This document shows, one piece after another, positions 1 through 13,800 of a DNA stretch of 64,000 bases. Origin of the DNA: Stictocephala bisonia (lineage: Eukaryota; Arthropoda; Insecta; Hemiptera; Membracidae); assembly GCA_035578905.1 (NCBI GenBank), contig JAQJVL010000001.1, positions 8,220,211 through 8,284,210 on the forward strand, given 5' to 3'. Made by a program: the position numbers and the translations under genes. The notes under the pieces are model-generated. The model did no database searches. It was given only the letters and a program-made list of their open reading frames with translations, and had not been told where the DNA came from. The stretch's first letter is position 1. Each line of letters opens with the position of its first letter.

Positions 1-820
1 AAATAGGGTAAAATAATGTCCACGTGCGAAGGGTTAACAGTTATTAATAGAATATACTGCTTATTTGTTTTTTTTTAATCAGAGAATCATGAAAAAACAA
101 GTTTATTTGAGGTAATAATGATCATCCAGTTTGCCACATTAATGGGAGGGCTGGCACTGTTTGTCCTTGACAAAGTTTTTCAATGTTTGGTTGTAACTGT
201 GACAAACCTCAGATTACTTTCAATATCCATCCTTGCTCGGTATTTTGGTTTTATGTTGGCAGAGTTTTATACTGGCATACTGGTACTGATTGTCTTAGGC
301 CTGCAGTACTTATTTTTTCTCTATTATAGATATAGCGGGTTTTATTTTTGTGCGGTGCCAATGAGTGCAACCACTGTCAAATAGGCATTACATTGGAACC
401 AAACCTTAGCGGTGATTACCAAACTCTATCGCCTGATCAAACTCACCAATGCGTTCTGCTTTTAATTCTGATATTTAGGAGTATGATAATTTTGTAATAT
501 TAGAATAATTATGTGCTCTAGTTACGTTCGTATGTTTGTAATAGTACAGTATAGCTTACAAAAACGAAAAATCTGTTTGAGGATATAAGTGAGATCATAA
601 AATCAAATAAATATTTTAATTTTTTTTAATTTACTCACGCCTCATTTGAAATTCTTGTATGCCCCCCAGGGGGACGTGCCCCCCACCACTGTTCTAAAGA
701 AACCCCTCAATATTTACTGAAAGACAAACTATCTTTTGAGTCTAACATAATTTATAATACAACTATAAGAATTTTAGGTGGAAGTAGTAACATGAAGAAA
801 GTACCTGATAAGGATGACAT
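1..820. other. no gene recognised; left edge
   Basis: I see no supportable gene here. An 88-codon open frame at 118-384 (plus) is hydrophobic but has no recognisable motif, splice context or family resemblance. A GC-rich patch near 660-700 holds a run of C, then GGGGG, then another run of C, as seen in decayed transposon ends. The missing last exon(s) of the minus-strand NEMP gene would be expected here or further left, but I could not find them. Confidence 0.4.
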
Positions 821-1282
821 GTTTGGAGGGGGACGCTATGTCACACATCACCACAAGACATGACTTAACTTTGCTAGAACCACACGTGCAGATTCCCGTT
901 TGGAGGAGGACGCTATGTCACACATCACCACAAGACATGACTTAACTTTGCTAGAACCACACGTGCAGATTCCCGTTTGGAGGGGGACGCTATGTCACAC
1001 ATCACCACAAGACATGACTTAACTTTGCTAGAACCACACGTGCAGATTCCCGTTTGGAGGGGGACGCTATGTCACACATCACCACAAGACATGACTTAAC
1101 TTTGCTAGAACCACACGTGCAGATTCCCGTTTGGAGGGGGACGCTATGTCACACATCACCACAAGACATGACTTAACTTTGCTAGAACCACACGTGCAGA
1201 TTCCCGTTTGGAGGGGGACGCTATGTCACACATCACCACAAGACATGACTTAACTTTGCTAGAACCACACGTTCAGATTCCT
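821..1282. repeat. 77-bp tandem repeat, six copies
   Basis: Six head-to-tail copies of a 77-bp unit that begins TTTGGAGGGGGACGCTATG and ends at GATTCCCG. Copies are nearly identical. The second has GGAGGAGG in place of GGAGGGGG, and the last ends with a degraded edge (ACGTTCAGATTCCTG). The unit is non-coding by appearance. Near-identity implies recent expansion by slippage or unequal exchange. Confidence 0.95.
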
Positions 1283-1750
1283 GTTTTTTCAACTGGCAAA
1301 TTTTAAAATCATTTTAATCATCGTTTTATTGTGTATTTGTTAGTGCTCATGTGTATGTATGTGAATGTTTATGCAAATGACGACTTTTCACTATACAAGA
1401 AGTGCTGAATAGGAATATATCTTCATATGAGCTTAATGTTAAGAGCTTGAAAATGAAACCTAGAAAACCATTGGCCGTTCCACTCACTTAGCAGTACCCA
1501 GGTAACTTTAAAACTTTTATTGGTAAATTAAGTGTTACAGTGGCTTTCCCATCATGATATATTTTCACACTGTACAAAAAAGAAACAATCCACATATCAT
1601 TCCCAATCATTTATGATTTATATCAAACTGTTAACACTTCAAAACTAAAACTGTAAAGAGTAAACAAGTAATGCCCTAAAAAAGATATTACTTGTTGTTA
1701 TAGAAATAAATAAAAATCCTTAAGATTGATACTTTTATGCTACTACATAC

Positions 1751-1890
1751 CATAATATTTCAGAGAGTATTACAAAGGGTCTAACCCAATAACTGACTTG
1801 AATATGAGTCACAATGACCAATATCGCTATTGTAGCTTGGACGGCTTCCAATAAGTAGCTGCTGTTGACAATCAATAAAGCTCCAACTAT
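1751..1890 (-). CDS. Nemp: NEMP exon 6 (last membrane spans)
   Basis: Acceptor ATGTTTTCAG, donor TTATG|GTATGT. 140 nt, leaving in phase 2, so at least one more coding exon must follow. It encodes a hydrophobic segment (IVGALLIVNSSYLLEAVQAT) continuing into AILVIVTHIQVSYWVR. The surroundings show no continuing exon down to base 1. Confidence 0.78.
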
Positions 1891-4800
1891 CTGAAAACAT
1901 TTAAATATATATAGGCCTGTGTAGAGGTGAAAACAAACCATTTTAGAGCAATAAATATATAATAAACAGAAAATATCTTAAAGAGTTACTCCAATGTATC
2001 CAGACAGGAATTCGGCTTTGGCAAAACTCAGAAAAATTGTCACTCCCTATTGCTAAGAGCTTTCTATAACACCTAATTTCCATTCTGCTCTAACTATTTC
2101 TAACTTTCCTTTTCTAACTAGTTTCTTTTTGATAAGCTCCTTATTTTTCTTCTCTTGTCTTTTAAACACTAAAATCTCCTCACTGCATGGATAGATATAA
2201 AAATATATTTTTAGTTAAGATTTAATTAAATCATTAAATTGATATTTCATGGATAGAATCATACACTCAAGTAATATTGAGTGTATAGTGTCAGATTATT
2301 TCAATTTAGCCTGTTCAGTTCAACTCTTATCTTTAGTCCAAAGGGCAGGTTGCCCTCCCCCTTCTCCACTACTGCTACCACTCCGCTCCTACTAATGTTG
2401 TCAGTTACCTCATTAGATTACACTTTTATTACTTTCGTAACTCCTTTATTCATTCTGCAATTAAAACAGTGTGTAGAGTGTACAATTTTAAAGAAGATAT
2501 ATTTTATTTGAACTTTTGCACTAAGCATTTTGAGAGTGTTTAGTTATTTCCAAGAAGAACTGGGGTACCCCATCGGCCTTATTCAGCGAACACTATGGTC
2601 TGTTAAAACTGTTTATTAAGTTATATCTTGAAAGATTCACTAAAATAAATAACAACTCCTTTGGATTAATTTTGAAGGACAAACAAGAAACAGGCACTTG
2701 TTTGTATAGGCGAAATATCCAATTTTATAAGCTGTTATGTGTATCTATTTAAAGAGATTGATTTTCACTACAAACAGTTTCTTTAACTCTTTCCAATATA
2801 AGTACAACACGTTAATACAGTACGGTCGTGGTAGTCCGAATCACGTGGTAATCCGAACGATCATCCCAGCTACTTGCAAACAGCTGTTTTCATTACACGT
2901 TTCGACTTGTTAGTTTTGAATACCAACAATTGGACAAAGCAAACTATTGTCCAATATTCATTATCACAGCAATTGCAAAAGTTTATGAGAAAATTGTAAA
3001 CAATCAACTAACAACTTATCTAGAAGATTCTAAATTATTAAGTAACATTCAACATAGTTTTAGGCCTTGAAAATCTGTAATAACTGCTGTTGTATCATTA
3101 ATTGAAGTTGTGATTAAATCTGTGGATAAAGGTGAATACATGGGAAGCGTTTTTATGGACATGTCAAAAACATTTGACAGTATTAGTCATCATCTTATGA
3201 TCAGAAAATTACAATCTCTTCGAATATCAAAAAATGCAATTAAATGGTTCAAATCATATCTCCACAATCATTATAAATTCTTTGAAACTACCCATAACAA
3301 TACAAAACATACAAGACAAAACACAAAACAAAATTTCTTCAGAAACTCAAACTTTTCAATTTGGTATTCCGCAGGGATCAATTATAGGCCCTCTCCTCTT
3401 CTTGTGTTTATAGATGACTTAGCAGCCTCACTAACTTGTATACCAAGAAATAACCTCCGTCTTTAGAATGATGACTTAAACTTAAAAATATCAACAAGCA
3501 ATGTAGAGCAGGTGGAAATATCTAGCTTCATTGAATTAGAACATTTTTAAAAGAGCACAACCTTTTGTCAAATGGCCAAAAAACTAATTCTATCTGATTT
3601 AAAACTTAGCAGGATAAAATATCACAATTACCAATAATACTTTCAATTCTTAAGAAATAAAAAATAAAACCGGGTTTAACAATAGATCAAAATTTGAGTT
3701 GGGATAAACACATTGGACAATATTATCCAAACTAAGCGCTGGAATTTATTCTTTACATAGAATGTATTTTTTCTGTAATCAGAAAACCCTAACAAATATA
3801 TATTTTGCAAATATTCACTCCCATTTATCCTTTTGTATATGCCTCTTTGGTTCAGCACCACGATGGATAAAATCTTAAAGCAACAAAAAAGAGCAATAAG
3901 GATTATATTAAAATTAAAACACGATGAAACAACAAAAGAGCATTTTAAAATTAAAAAAATTAAACTATTTATGGTCAAAACATATTTGAAACAATTCTTA
4001 CTGCCAGAAACAATCAAACAAGCTTTGAAATCAAACTACCAGTCCCATTCTTACAATACTAGAAATAAAAAGATATAAGTACAACTCGTCATAATTTGAA
4101 GTTTTATAAAAAAGGACCAACTTATATGGGAATAAAATTTCTAAAATATTTACCTAGTAATATTAATAACGAAAGGAATCCAAACGAGTAAAAAAAAAAA
4201 AAAAAAAAAACTAAAAAGGTTCTTGATAAATAAACCTGAATAATTTTCTACCTCTTTGTAGTAAAACCTTCAAAAACACCATTGCACTATAGTAGTTAGG
4301 CTAAGTCATTACCTTTTACATAAGATACTAGTGTATACCTAATCATTAGTTTATATAAGTTTTACTTCTTTTAGATGTAAAATTATTAGTACATAAACTA
4401 AACACTGGTTTGTATCTGACACTACTCAATGTTATACAATGTATATACGATGAATAACGAGAATTTGCCTTCAAGATTTTATTCATGACTACAAGACATG
4501 TAAGCAGTTGAATTTTCCGTCACTGAGGAATGGGCTGGGTAAATTACCATTTTACTTCTGGTATTGTATTTATTTTCATATTTATTAGTGAACAAAATAT
4601 TATTTTTTAAGTACAACTTGCAAATTAAAAAAAAATGCTGGTAAGGGTTAAAATTTTTGTTGATATAAAAATTGATTTGCAGTGCTCATTATATGATTAG
4701 TTGTGTATTATTCTGATGGCTCTTTTAGTTATTTGTATCATACTAATCTGTTGAGATTTGTCACTGAAGTGCCACCCTAAACATGCCCATATGTCAAGAT

Positions 4801-7800
4801 ATTATGAATGTGTCATAATTGAATTTTTTTATTGTATCTAAGGTAACATTTTGAGGGAACATTCTACGGTAACATATCGGTTAGAGTTTTGAGGGAGAAA
4901 CAGGAAGAATTACGTCTTTTAGTAATATAAATAATATGAAAATTAAAGGAAAGTTTTTAATCAATGAATACTCCTTGAAATTTTTGGAAATTTGTTAGAT
5001 TTATTTTGAATTTCTAGTTTTGGTTAAAGAGTTTTGAAATGTTAATAACTGTGTTTTTGTATCATTTAATTTCAGATCATTTACAAAAAACCAATAGTGT
5101 AGTTGTCTTAAACAGGTTTTTGTTTCCAATTGGAGGTGTCTAAATCCTTGGCTCTGATTACTGCATACTGAATTAGCTTAAATAAGCTTGAGCCTAATTG
5201 AACACTAGAAGCCAAGTTAGAAACATATATCAACATACACCAACGTGACACAAGATGAGCAGCAGACTACCAATTACCTGCACATCTATTAACGATATAT
5301 GAACTATTAAATGATATATATGAGCGATACATCACCACTGTAAGTGTATGGGTGGGTGGGTTATCACCACTGTAAGTGTATGGGTGAGTGGGTGGACCAT
5401 AACTACTGTAAGTGTATGGGTTGGTGGAGGATAAGGAGTGTACGAAGGGGCCTAACTATAAAACTACCTCTCCAATAATTTGGAAAATTGCATTGATAAA
5501 ACACTTAGGACAGAAGTAAAACCTTTCGTTGCTACAAAACTCACTATTCCTTTGACGAATATATAACAAGAAATATTTAACAAAGACTAGTGGTAAAATA
5601 ATGTAATTAGTAGTATTTACATTAAAATTCTCTAAAATGTGTCAATAAGAATATTTCTATTGTCTAATTGTAATAAGGAAAGTTAATATTAACTATGAGA
5701 AAACGAAATTCTGAGCCTTTGTTTTTGTATAATTTTTGTGACTTACCAACTTATAAATCTACAGCTGTCACCGGTGACGGCCGGGATAAGTCCAGTCATC
5801 AGCCCACCGCCGTCCGTCTCAAGTGTTGTGGTGTTGTATTTGAACACAGTTTAGATTATGATAATGTTTCCCAACATTGCTTAAATTACTTAAGTGTATT
5901 TTTTAACAAATGTAGGTTTATTAAATAAAAACAATATTTAGATTGGTTACAATTACGATTTTTGAAAGTAGGCCTACTTTATACTATTCTAAGTTATATC
6001 CATTTAAAAAATATAACAATAACTAAAACTACCTAATTGTATGTAAATGAATTCTTTATGTCCAGTAGTAAACTAGTTAAATTAAAATATTATTTAAAAA
6101 CCCATACTGTTTTAGTTTTTGAGGGCAATAAATAAATTATAATTTTGCTTGCTCTAGGTTGGGAATAAAAAATAGACAATAAAATTGATGCCTTCAACCT
6201 ACTGTGGCCGTGTCAAGGTCAAAATACACTGGCAGCTATCTGAGCTGTCGACGTCAGTGCGTCACCAAACACCGAGATTTCAGTGACCGAGCATGTAGGA
6301 TCGTTTAGGAACCATGTCCAGATCCAATTTCAATTCAGAGACAAGCAAACCGGTGACAAGCGCCGCGCGCATGCGCGATTCACAGTAGCGTAGTTCATTC
6401 GATATCCACTTGTAGCAGTGCAAGCTGTACTGAATTCCTGTCACTGGTATTTCTCACTTTCTGTACCAGTGACTATCAGTGACAAGCAAATACCAGTGAC
6501 AAAGTCACCGGTACGTAAATTCGCCCATCCCTACTGTAGATTCAGTTATCCAAAGTAATTGGGACAGGGACCACTTCGGATACGTAAAAACTCGGATAAT
6601 ACGGAAGTTATGGTAAAACTAATGTAAATGCCACGAAAAAAGTACAAAACTAGTTTATTACAAGAAAAAATGCAAAATGATGTAAATGTAGTTACAATTC
6701 TGTACAATTGTACAGTCCTATAAAAAGTAGGAACATCAAGTCATGTCTTTTAAAAGTTGTATTACTGTGGAATGACAAGTAGTTGGGAATAAGTATTCTA
6801 TTTTAAAACTCTACAACAGTCGGTAAAACACTACAATAATAGAATTTAATAGTAAAAATCTAATGTAATGTCCATAGGCAGCATTGTCGGTCGGCAATTT
6901 CCTCTAACGTTACATTTGTTGACAGCAAAACCTTTCTTATTTATTTAATCTATCTACGGTCCACGGTAGTATTCACGTCTTGGTTTTAAGTGGAGGGTAC
7001 CGTTCAGTCCGATTACCGAAAAAATTATCGTATTTATCCTGTCGTTTAACGTAATCTGCTTTACTCTCTCAATAGTGCAGGGACCAACTTGCACGGTAAG
7101 CAAAAAGGATTTTTTCATGAATCTATGGAAATTTAAAAAAATAGTTTGAGGATAAAACAACAAAATAGCAGCAAACCATAAAGATAGTTCGAACCAGAAA
7201 TACATACAGCTAATTAATTAAATTTAATTATTATTATTAAGTAGTACATATAATTAACGTAAGAAAATGTAGTAGTACCTGCAGACAATATCTGATGATC
7301 TTCTTGGACTTAGGATTAGTAATTGGTCCAAAGCGGTAGTACAGAACGAGAGATATCAGTCCTGAGAAGGCAATGTAAGAAAACAACTGCTTTTTGTAGC
7401 TGCACAAAATGGAATATATGTTCACAAAAACACTCTGAAGGATTAATGTTGCTACTGTGATGCCTCCAGCCATGAACCCTAACGACATAGGTTTCTACAA
7501 CAAAACAACACGTTAGTCACATTAATTCAAAATTTATTTTATAATATAGGAACAATATCTAAAATGTAGAGAAAAAAATCATTACTAACTTCAAATTTAA
7601 AATTAAATTTAATATGGATTTTAGTGGAGAGATGTCTAATCAAGACACAATTCCCCTTGCCTGCTTAAACAAGCCAATTTTAGTTTTGTAGGCTTGTTGG
7701 ATCACTTAACAAGACTTCCGAACCACGGGAGCAGCACAGGGGTCAAAACTGTTATGGTAAATAGACAATAGACAATATCTTTAATTACATATTCCTTGAG

Positions 7801-10800
7801 AACAGTAAAATCGTCATACATAATAGTGTTTAAATAAGAGAGTCCATGAGAAATTCCTTTTCCTTATAGTAAGGTCTTTCCAGCAGCCATTTAGTGAGTG
7901 CCGTCTTGAACGTTCTTGTTGGCTCCTTCTTGAGGTCGTCTGGCAGGTGGTTGTAATAGTGGGCACCTTTGTAAGATGGTTTTTTTTCAAGCAGGCTGAG
8001 GTGGTGTAGTGGAAGGACAAAGTTTGTGGCATGTCTTGTGTTGTGCTGATGAAGGTCCTGGTGTCTGGTTTGTTGAGTAGAAACTGCGTGTAGAATTACT
8101 TCTCGGATGTAGAGTGACATTACTGTGAGGATTTTTAGTTCCTTGTATGCTTCCCTACAGCTGTCTTGGAAGTTTAGGCCTGCGAGACATCTAATTGCTC
8201 TTTTTTTATGTATGAGGACTCTTTCGAGATTGGAGTTTGAAGTTCCTCCCCATACCACGATGCAGTACCTAAGGTGTGATTCAAACAGCGCATAGTATGT
8301 GGTTTTTGCTGTCTCTAGGTTGCTTGATTGTAATATTTGTCTTATAACATAGATGCCTGAGCTAAGCTTCTTGCAGTGTGCTGTTTCCAGGAAAGTTTTG
8401 AGTCCACAGTAATGCCAAGACACTTAGTTTCATTTTGTAGATTTATTCCTTGAAGTGGTCTTATATGTCTGTGTTCTTATTTTTTGTTGTGAAATTGATT
8501 TGGACAGTTTTACTTTTGTTGAGAGCTAGCTGGTTGTTGCAGCAGTATTGCTTGGTTTTCTCTATGGTTGTTTCAGCTTGGTGAATGAGTGTTTCTGTTG
8601 ACTTGTTGGCTAGTGTGATGACCGTGTCGTCTGCGTACATTGTAGTTTGGCAGTGGTCTTTTAGCAGATGTGGCAAGTCATTTGTCAGCAGAAGAAACAG
8701 GACAGGCCCAAGCACTGATCCCTGCGGACACCTCTTGATATTCTGGCCGTTTTGGAAAGTGTCTTGATCAATGTGTTGTTCTTGGTGTGGCAAATTTCAA
8801 CAAGTTGGTGTCTGTTATTGAGGTAACTATGGAACCATTGCGCTTCTTTACCGTTGATGCCTAGCGCATTTAGCTTCTTGAGGAGATCACTGTGATTAAG
8901 GCAGTCGAATGCCTTGCTAAAGTCGAGGAAAAGGCTGGTAGCAAGGCATCCTTCCTCCAGTTGGTCAATCACATATTCTGTGAGTTGAATGAGAGCTGTT
9001 GTGGTTAATCGTCCCTTTAGGAATCCATGTTGATGGGGTGTGAGAAGTTCATTTTGTTCCAGGTGAGAAAGAAGTCTATGGAGAACGATTTTTTCAAACA
9101 GTTTTGAGAAGGTAGGTATGAGTGATATTAGTATATAGCTGTTTGTGTCTGTTGTTGGGCCTTTTTTATATTTAGGATAAACTTTTGAAATTTTAAGGAG
9201 GTCGGGAAAAATTCCTTGTTTTAGTGATTTGTTAATGATATTCGTTAATGGTTCTATTAGCTCTCTTTTACAGGTTTTTACAAGTTTAGCTGAGATTTTG
9301 TCAAAACCTGAGGATGTTTTTGGCTTCATTGAATTGATGGCATTTTCTATTTCTTAAAAGTGAAAGTTAACGTTTGTACTTGGAGGTTGTATAGGGTGAT
9401 TTTTTTCATCCGTGCTAATGCCGTTTGCTAGGAGAGTCTTTTCAGCGATAGTTACAAAGAAATTGTTAAAATGGTTTGCTATTTTAGCTGGATCTTGTAT
9501 GGTTTCATTGTTGGTCAGTATCTTCCATTGATTTTCAGTGTTGGGCCTTGCCTTTCTGTGGTTGTTTATGACTTGCCACAGTGCTTTAGACTTGTTTTCA
9601 GCTCCATTTATAAAGTCAGATGTTCTCTCTTTTCTTAGCGTTTTCAGTTTTAGGTCATAGTCTCTCTTCCGCGCACGGGTTTCAGATTTGTCTTCGGGTT
9701 TGCCTGAGCAGAGCTCTTTCTCTAGTGCTTGGGTGTACCGATTTCGCAGTCTTGTACATTCTTTGTCCCAGCATTGTTTTTGTTTATTATTCTTTTTCTG
9801 TTTTAGCTTCATGGGACAGGTCTCATTGAGTGTTGTTTGTACTATCCTGTGGAAGTGTTCGTATGCACTGTTTAAGTCCTCTATCAGGTACAGGCATTCC
9901 CAATTTTGATTTTGTAGTGTTGTTTTAAATTGATTCATTGAGCTAGCGGTGAAATGTCTTTTTTGTTCTTTAAAGGGAAGAGGCCTTTCTCTTCCTAGAT
10001 TTAGTGTAGCTAACTGTGCGGTGTGGTCAGATAGTCCTGATAGGATAACTGAGGTTTCTATGTGCTGTAGGTCCATATTTGTGCATATCCAGTCTATAGA
10101 TCTTCGTGTCTGTGGTGTGATTCTAGTGGGTGGGAGAGTCATTTGAGTGAGGTTGAAGGATGTTAGCAGTGCCTCAAGTTTTATGTTGTCGCTGTCGTCT
10201 TCTTCGAGCTTGTTTACATTGATGTCTCCCATTATCACTATTGGTTTCCTGATACAGAGGGCATCTCTAAGCTGGTCTGACAAAATGTCTATTGCTTGGT
10301 CTAGGTTTGCACTTGGAGGTCTGTAGACCCCTAGAACTCGGACCGTTTCTTCTTTTAATTTTATTTTAAAGAGAGCAGTTTCACACATTAGTTCGGATTC
10401 TTCTCGGCTTATATTTAGGAGTTTAATATAGTTTTCTATGTTTTGTTTTGCATATCCCACAATTCCTCCTTTCTTGTGATTTTTCCTTGCGAAGCCTCCT
10501 ATCTGGGTGTAGCCTTCGATTCGTGTATTTTCTAGCTTTTCTTGGGCTAGGCCGTGTTCTGTAATAATAATGAGTTCTGGTTGTGAGTCGCTGAAAAAGT
10601 GTGCTAAGTTGTGTGTCTTTTTTGACAACCCGTTTATATTATGATGGGCGAAGGTAAGTTTGGTTGTAGAGGCAGATTGGTTTCTTGTTTTTTTTTCTGT
10701 ACTCTTCTGTCTTCTTCTAAAAAACCCTCCGTATGGTCTTGTTTTTCTGATGCTTGACAGGTTAAGGGCATGCTGATTGTTGAATTAGGGGCTCCTACTG

Positions 10801-13800
10801 AGGTATTGTAGAAGTCAGGGCTTGTAGGGTCTTCATTTGTTATTGGGAATTTGTACTGGTCTTCATTGCTTATTTGTATATAGAAGTCTATGTGTTTAGC
10901 AAAGAAGTCATTCGGACTTTCGCTAATTGGTCTTATCTTTGTATTCATTGGTGGTTCCTTTCTAAGGTTCATTTTTTGTTGTTTACTTGGTTCTGTATTA
11001 GGCAGAGTATTGAGTGTTGATGGCTCATAGGGTGGGGATATGGGTGTATGTTGTGGGGGATTGTGGTTTGAATTTAGGTCCTCAGAGTTCTTCATTTTAT
11101 TCTTTCTCACTTGTAGGGAAATGCTAAAGTGGTTTCTTTTTGGTTCTATCGATTTTCTTTGGGCTTTGCACGGGTAGCGCAGACTTAGGTTTTGTTTTTT
11201 GTTACTGGGGATACACTGTGTTGGTTTAGTTAATGCTGTCGGGGGATTAGTTTGATTACACTGATTACTGAAAATCAAACTAATTACTGGTCACATTAGG
11301 AATCAAACCTGTATTGGTTGCGTTGCAAGCCACCGCCTTATCCCCTTAACTATGGCTGCTCCACTTCGAATTTAACAAACTGATTTAATTTTAGTGTCAT
11401 TAATTAATAACCACGCTACTAAATATTGAATGTAAAACATTTCTTTGCTTAATCTATTATTAACTTTTCCACAGCATTAATAGTAAATTGTATGCTGCCA
11501 AGTTGTTCACACAGTTTTCTAATTAATATGATTCTAAGTCGTCAATATCTTATATAAGTACCTCTGGAATCAAGAATCAGTTGCTAAAGTAGTAAGGTCA
11601 TGTGTAGTGAGCTCCTTGTTCAAGATCACACGTGGCACGTCTTGCTTCAATCAGTACTTTACACCAAGTATTGCAGTTACATATATACATATCTATATTT
11701 AACACCCCACTTGATTTTATTAAAATCTATGGTTAACATGTTAGCTGCCATCCTTATAATGAGTATTTTTGCTCTAAATTGCCAAAACTTTTTATGCAAA
11801 TATTTAAAACAATGATGCATTATATTTACCATGCCACCATTTTTGAGTATAGAAATAGTACATACATAGGCATTATATGTATATAAATATGTCGGGAGTA
11901 TTGGCCCGACACAGTTTTTTTAGTAGCGTATACGGCACATAAAAAACTCTGTCGGGCATATCGGCCTGACACATTTTGAGGTAAATTTGTTTTCATGGTT
12001 TGGCTACACTGACTGCAAGATGAAAGTAATCCAGTATTCAATATGTATTACGTTATCTCAATACCAACATTCACTAAATAAGTCTGTCGAGCCTATACTC
12101 CTGATAACTTGCCCATAGAACATGCCAACATTTAAAGTTTAATGAACAACTTTGTATACAACAAAAAACTTAGAAATTCGCTCTGTAAATAGTATGATGC
12201 TTGCAGTACAATAAAGTGTCACCGGTTTCTTTAAGAAAGCAGGACCAGTCGAGTAACAATAAAATAACCAAAAAGTTACTGAACAACAATGTCTGTCTGA
12301 CGGCATCTAACTGAGACAAAGAGCCGTCGGGCGTACTGGACTGACACGGCAGCTAAAGTGTTAAAAAAGAATGGATTTTCAATCTGTTACTCTAATGAAC
12401 ACCAGAAAAGAAGTTTTAAAATCTACGTCTTGAATACAATGTGAATAAAATCTCTTTGTAATGACTTATAGACACCAATCCATAAATTATTTTCTCTGCA
12501 CTGTTTCTAGCAGCTGTGAACAGCTGTTTCATATTCCATCCTATCAGATCGTTCCTCTATGTAATATGGCACACATTCTCATTCTTTTTCATCGGCATGT
12601 TCATTCACATTCTTTTTTTTATCATCCATTCTGATCCAGAAGATCTTTTGGCTATTTATCTCAAGCTGTGATAAGTTTTACATAGTCTCAACCTCTTCTT
12701 ATTCGTACAAATAAGTTTAGTCTCTTTTGGAGTATATATGAATATATGCTCAGTGTACATGCACTTCAAGTTTGTGTTGTGCCGGGCAACGTTTGTGGCA
12801 GCTGCGGTAAATTACACAGAAAGGTCCGTTTAATTCGATGGCTTCTTTTTTCTTTCTTGAGATTATTTTCTTACATATGCATCCTCTGCATGCGTTTGAT
12901 ACATCCTAAAGTAAGAAAACACCTCCAAGAATAAAAAGGAAGCCATCAGATCGGACGGACCTTTCTTGCAGTGACTTTACAACTATGAATTATGTAATAA
13001 AGAAAATATGTAAGTACTTTGAACCTCTCAATATTTTATGGTGCATAAAACCACCTTGTTTAATGTGACAGTCCTTCATTTAATCCTATATAATTATATA
13101 TATATATATATATATATATACAGTAGAACGTCGATAATTCGGACGTCAAAAATCCGGACCGTCAATAATCCGGATTTGTATCTACGTATTACTGCACACC
13201 GATTGTGTTTCAAATGTAAATTAATTTTTAAACGGAAATGGATTTTGACATTTTTTACTTTAAATAACTAAAAAAATGATGATAAAGAGAAAGAAGGAGA
13301 TATTGATGGTGCTGTGAATGAAATAAGAGAAATATGCAGCACTCTTCCGGGATTTGAACAATGCGACAAAGATGACACCATGGAGTCGTTGGCTGTTGAT
13401 AGCAACGATCCTGGCTACCAGATTTTGACCGACCAAGAAATAGCTGACATGTTAAATGAAGGTATGTAGCATTACTTAAACATACATTACATCCAACGTA
13501 TTTTTACCTTTGTATTTTAGTCAAACGCCTGAGCTTATTTTAGTTTCATACTGATGTAATTGTTAATTTTCTGTTATAAAATGTTACAGTACACTGTACT
13601 GTACAGTACCTATGGTTTTTTGCCAACATTCTGATTGATAATCTTTTGTACGTAACATAGTGTGTAAAGGCAGGAAAAGAAAGCATTTATTTTTGGTTGT
13701 TTATTTAAGCAATTTCTTTCAGAAGAAACAGAAACAATGGAATCTGACAGTGACGACCCAGAACATGAGACAGAAGAAACAGGGCCAACTCATTCTGAAG

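Larger units (their letters stand above)
7761..11278 (-). mobile_element. LINE (non-LTR retrotransposon) with ORF1-like, endonuclease and reverse transcriptase regions
   Basis: A nearly full-length element read on the minus strand: ORF1-like frame (11278-10634), APE-type endonuclease (10628-9354), reverse transcriptase (9329-8461) and C-terminal region (8423-7830). The 3' end is the short tandem tail TATTGTCTATTGTCTA near 7775-7761, not poly-A. Only a few stops and frameshifts separate the frames, so it is younger than the other LINEs here. The order ORF1, EN, RT without RNase H suggests the Jockey/CR1 range; the exact clade is not assigned. Confidence 0.88.

Noticed and set aside
118..384. 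88-codon hydrophobic frame
   Set aside because: Composition alone explains the open frame; no motif or homology seen.
6535..7210. a complete pogo element (CAGTTATCC / GGATAA words)
   Set aside because: Some Tigger-like words occur at 6535-6620 and near 7010, but I could not match two inverted ends with TA flanks.
11287..11366. a functional tRNA gene
   Set aside because: A- and B-box-like words are present but the acceptor and anticodon stems do not pair.
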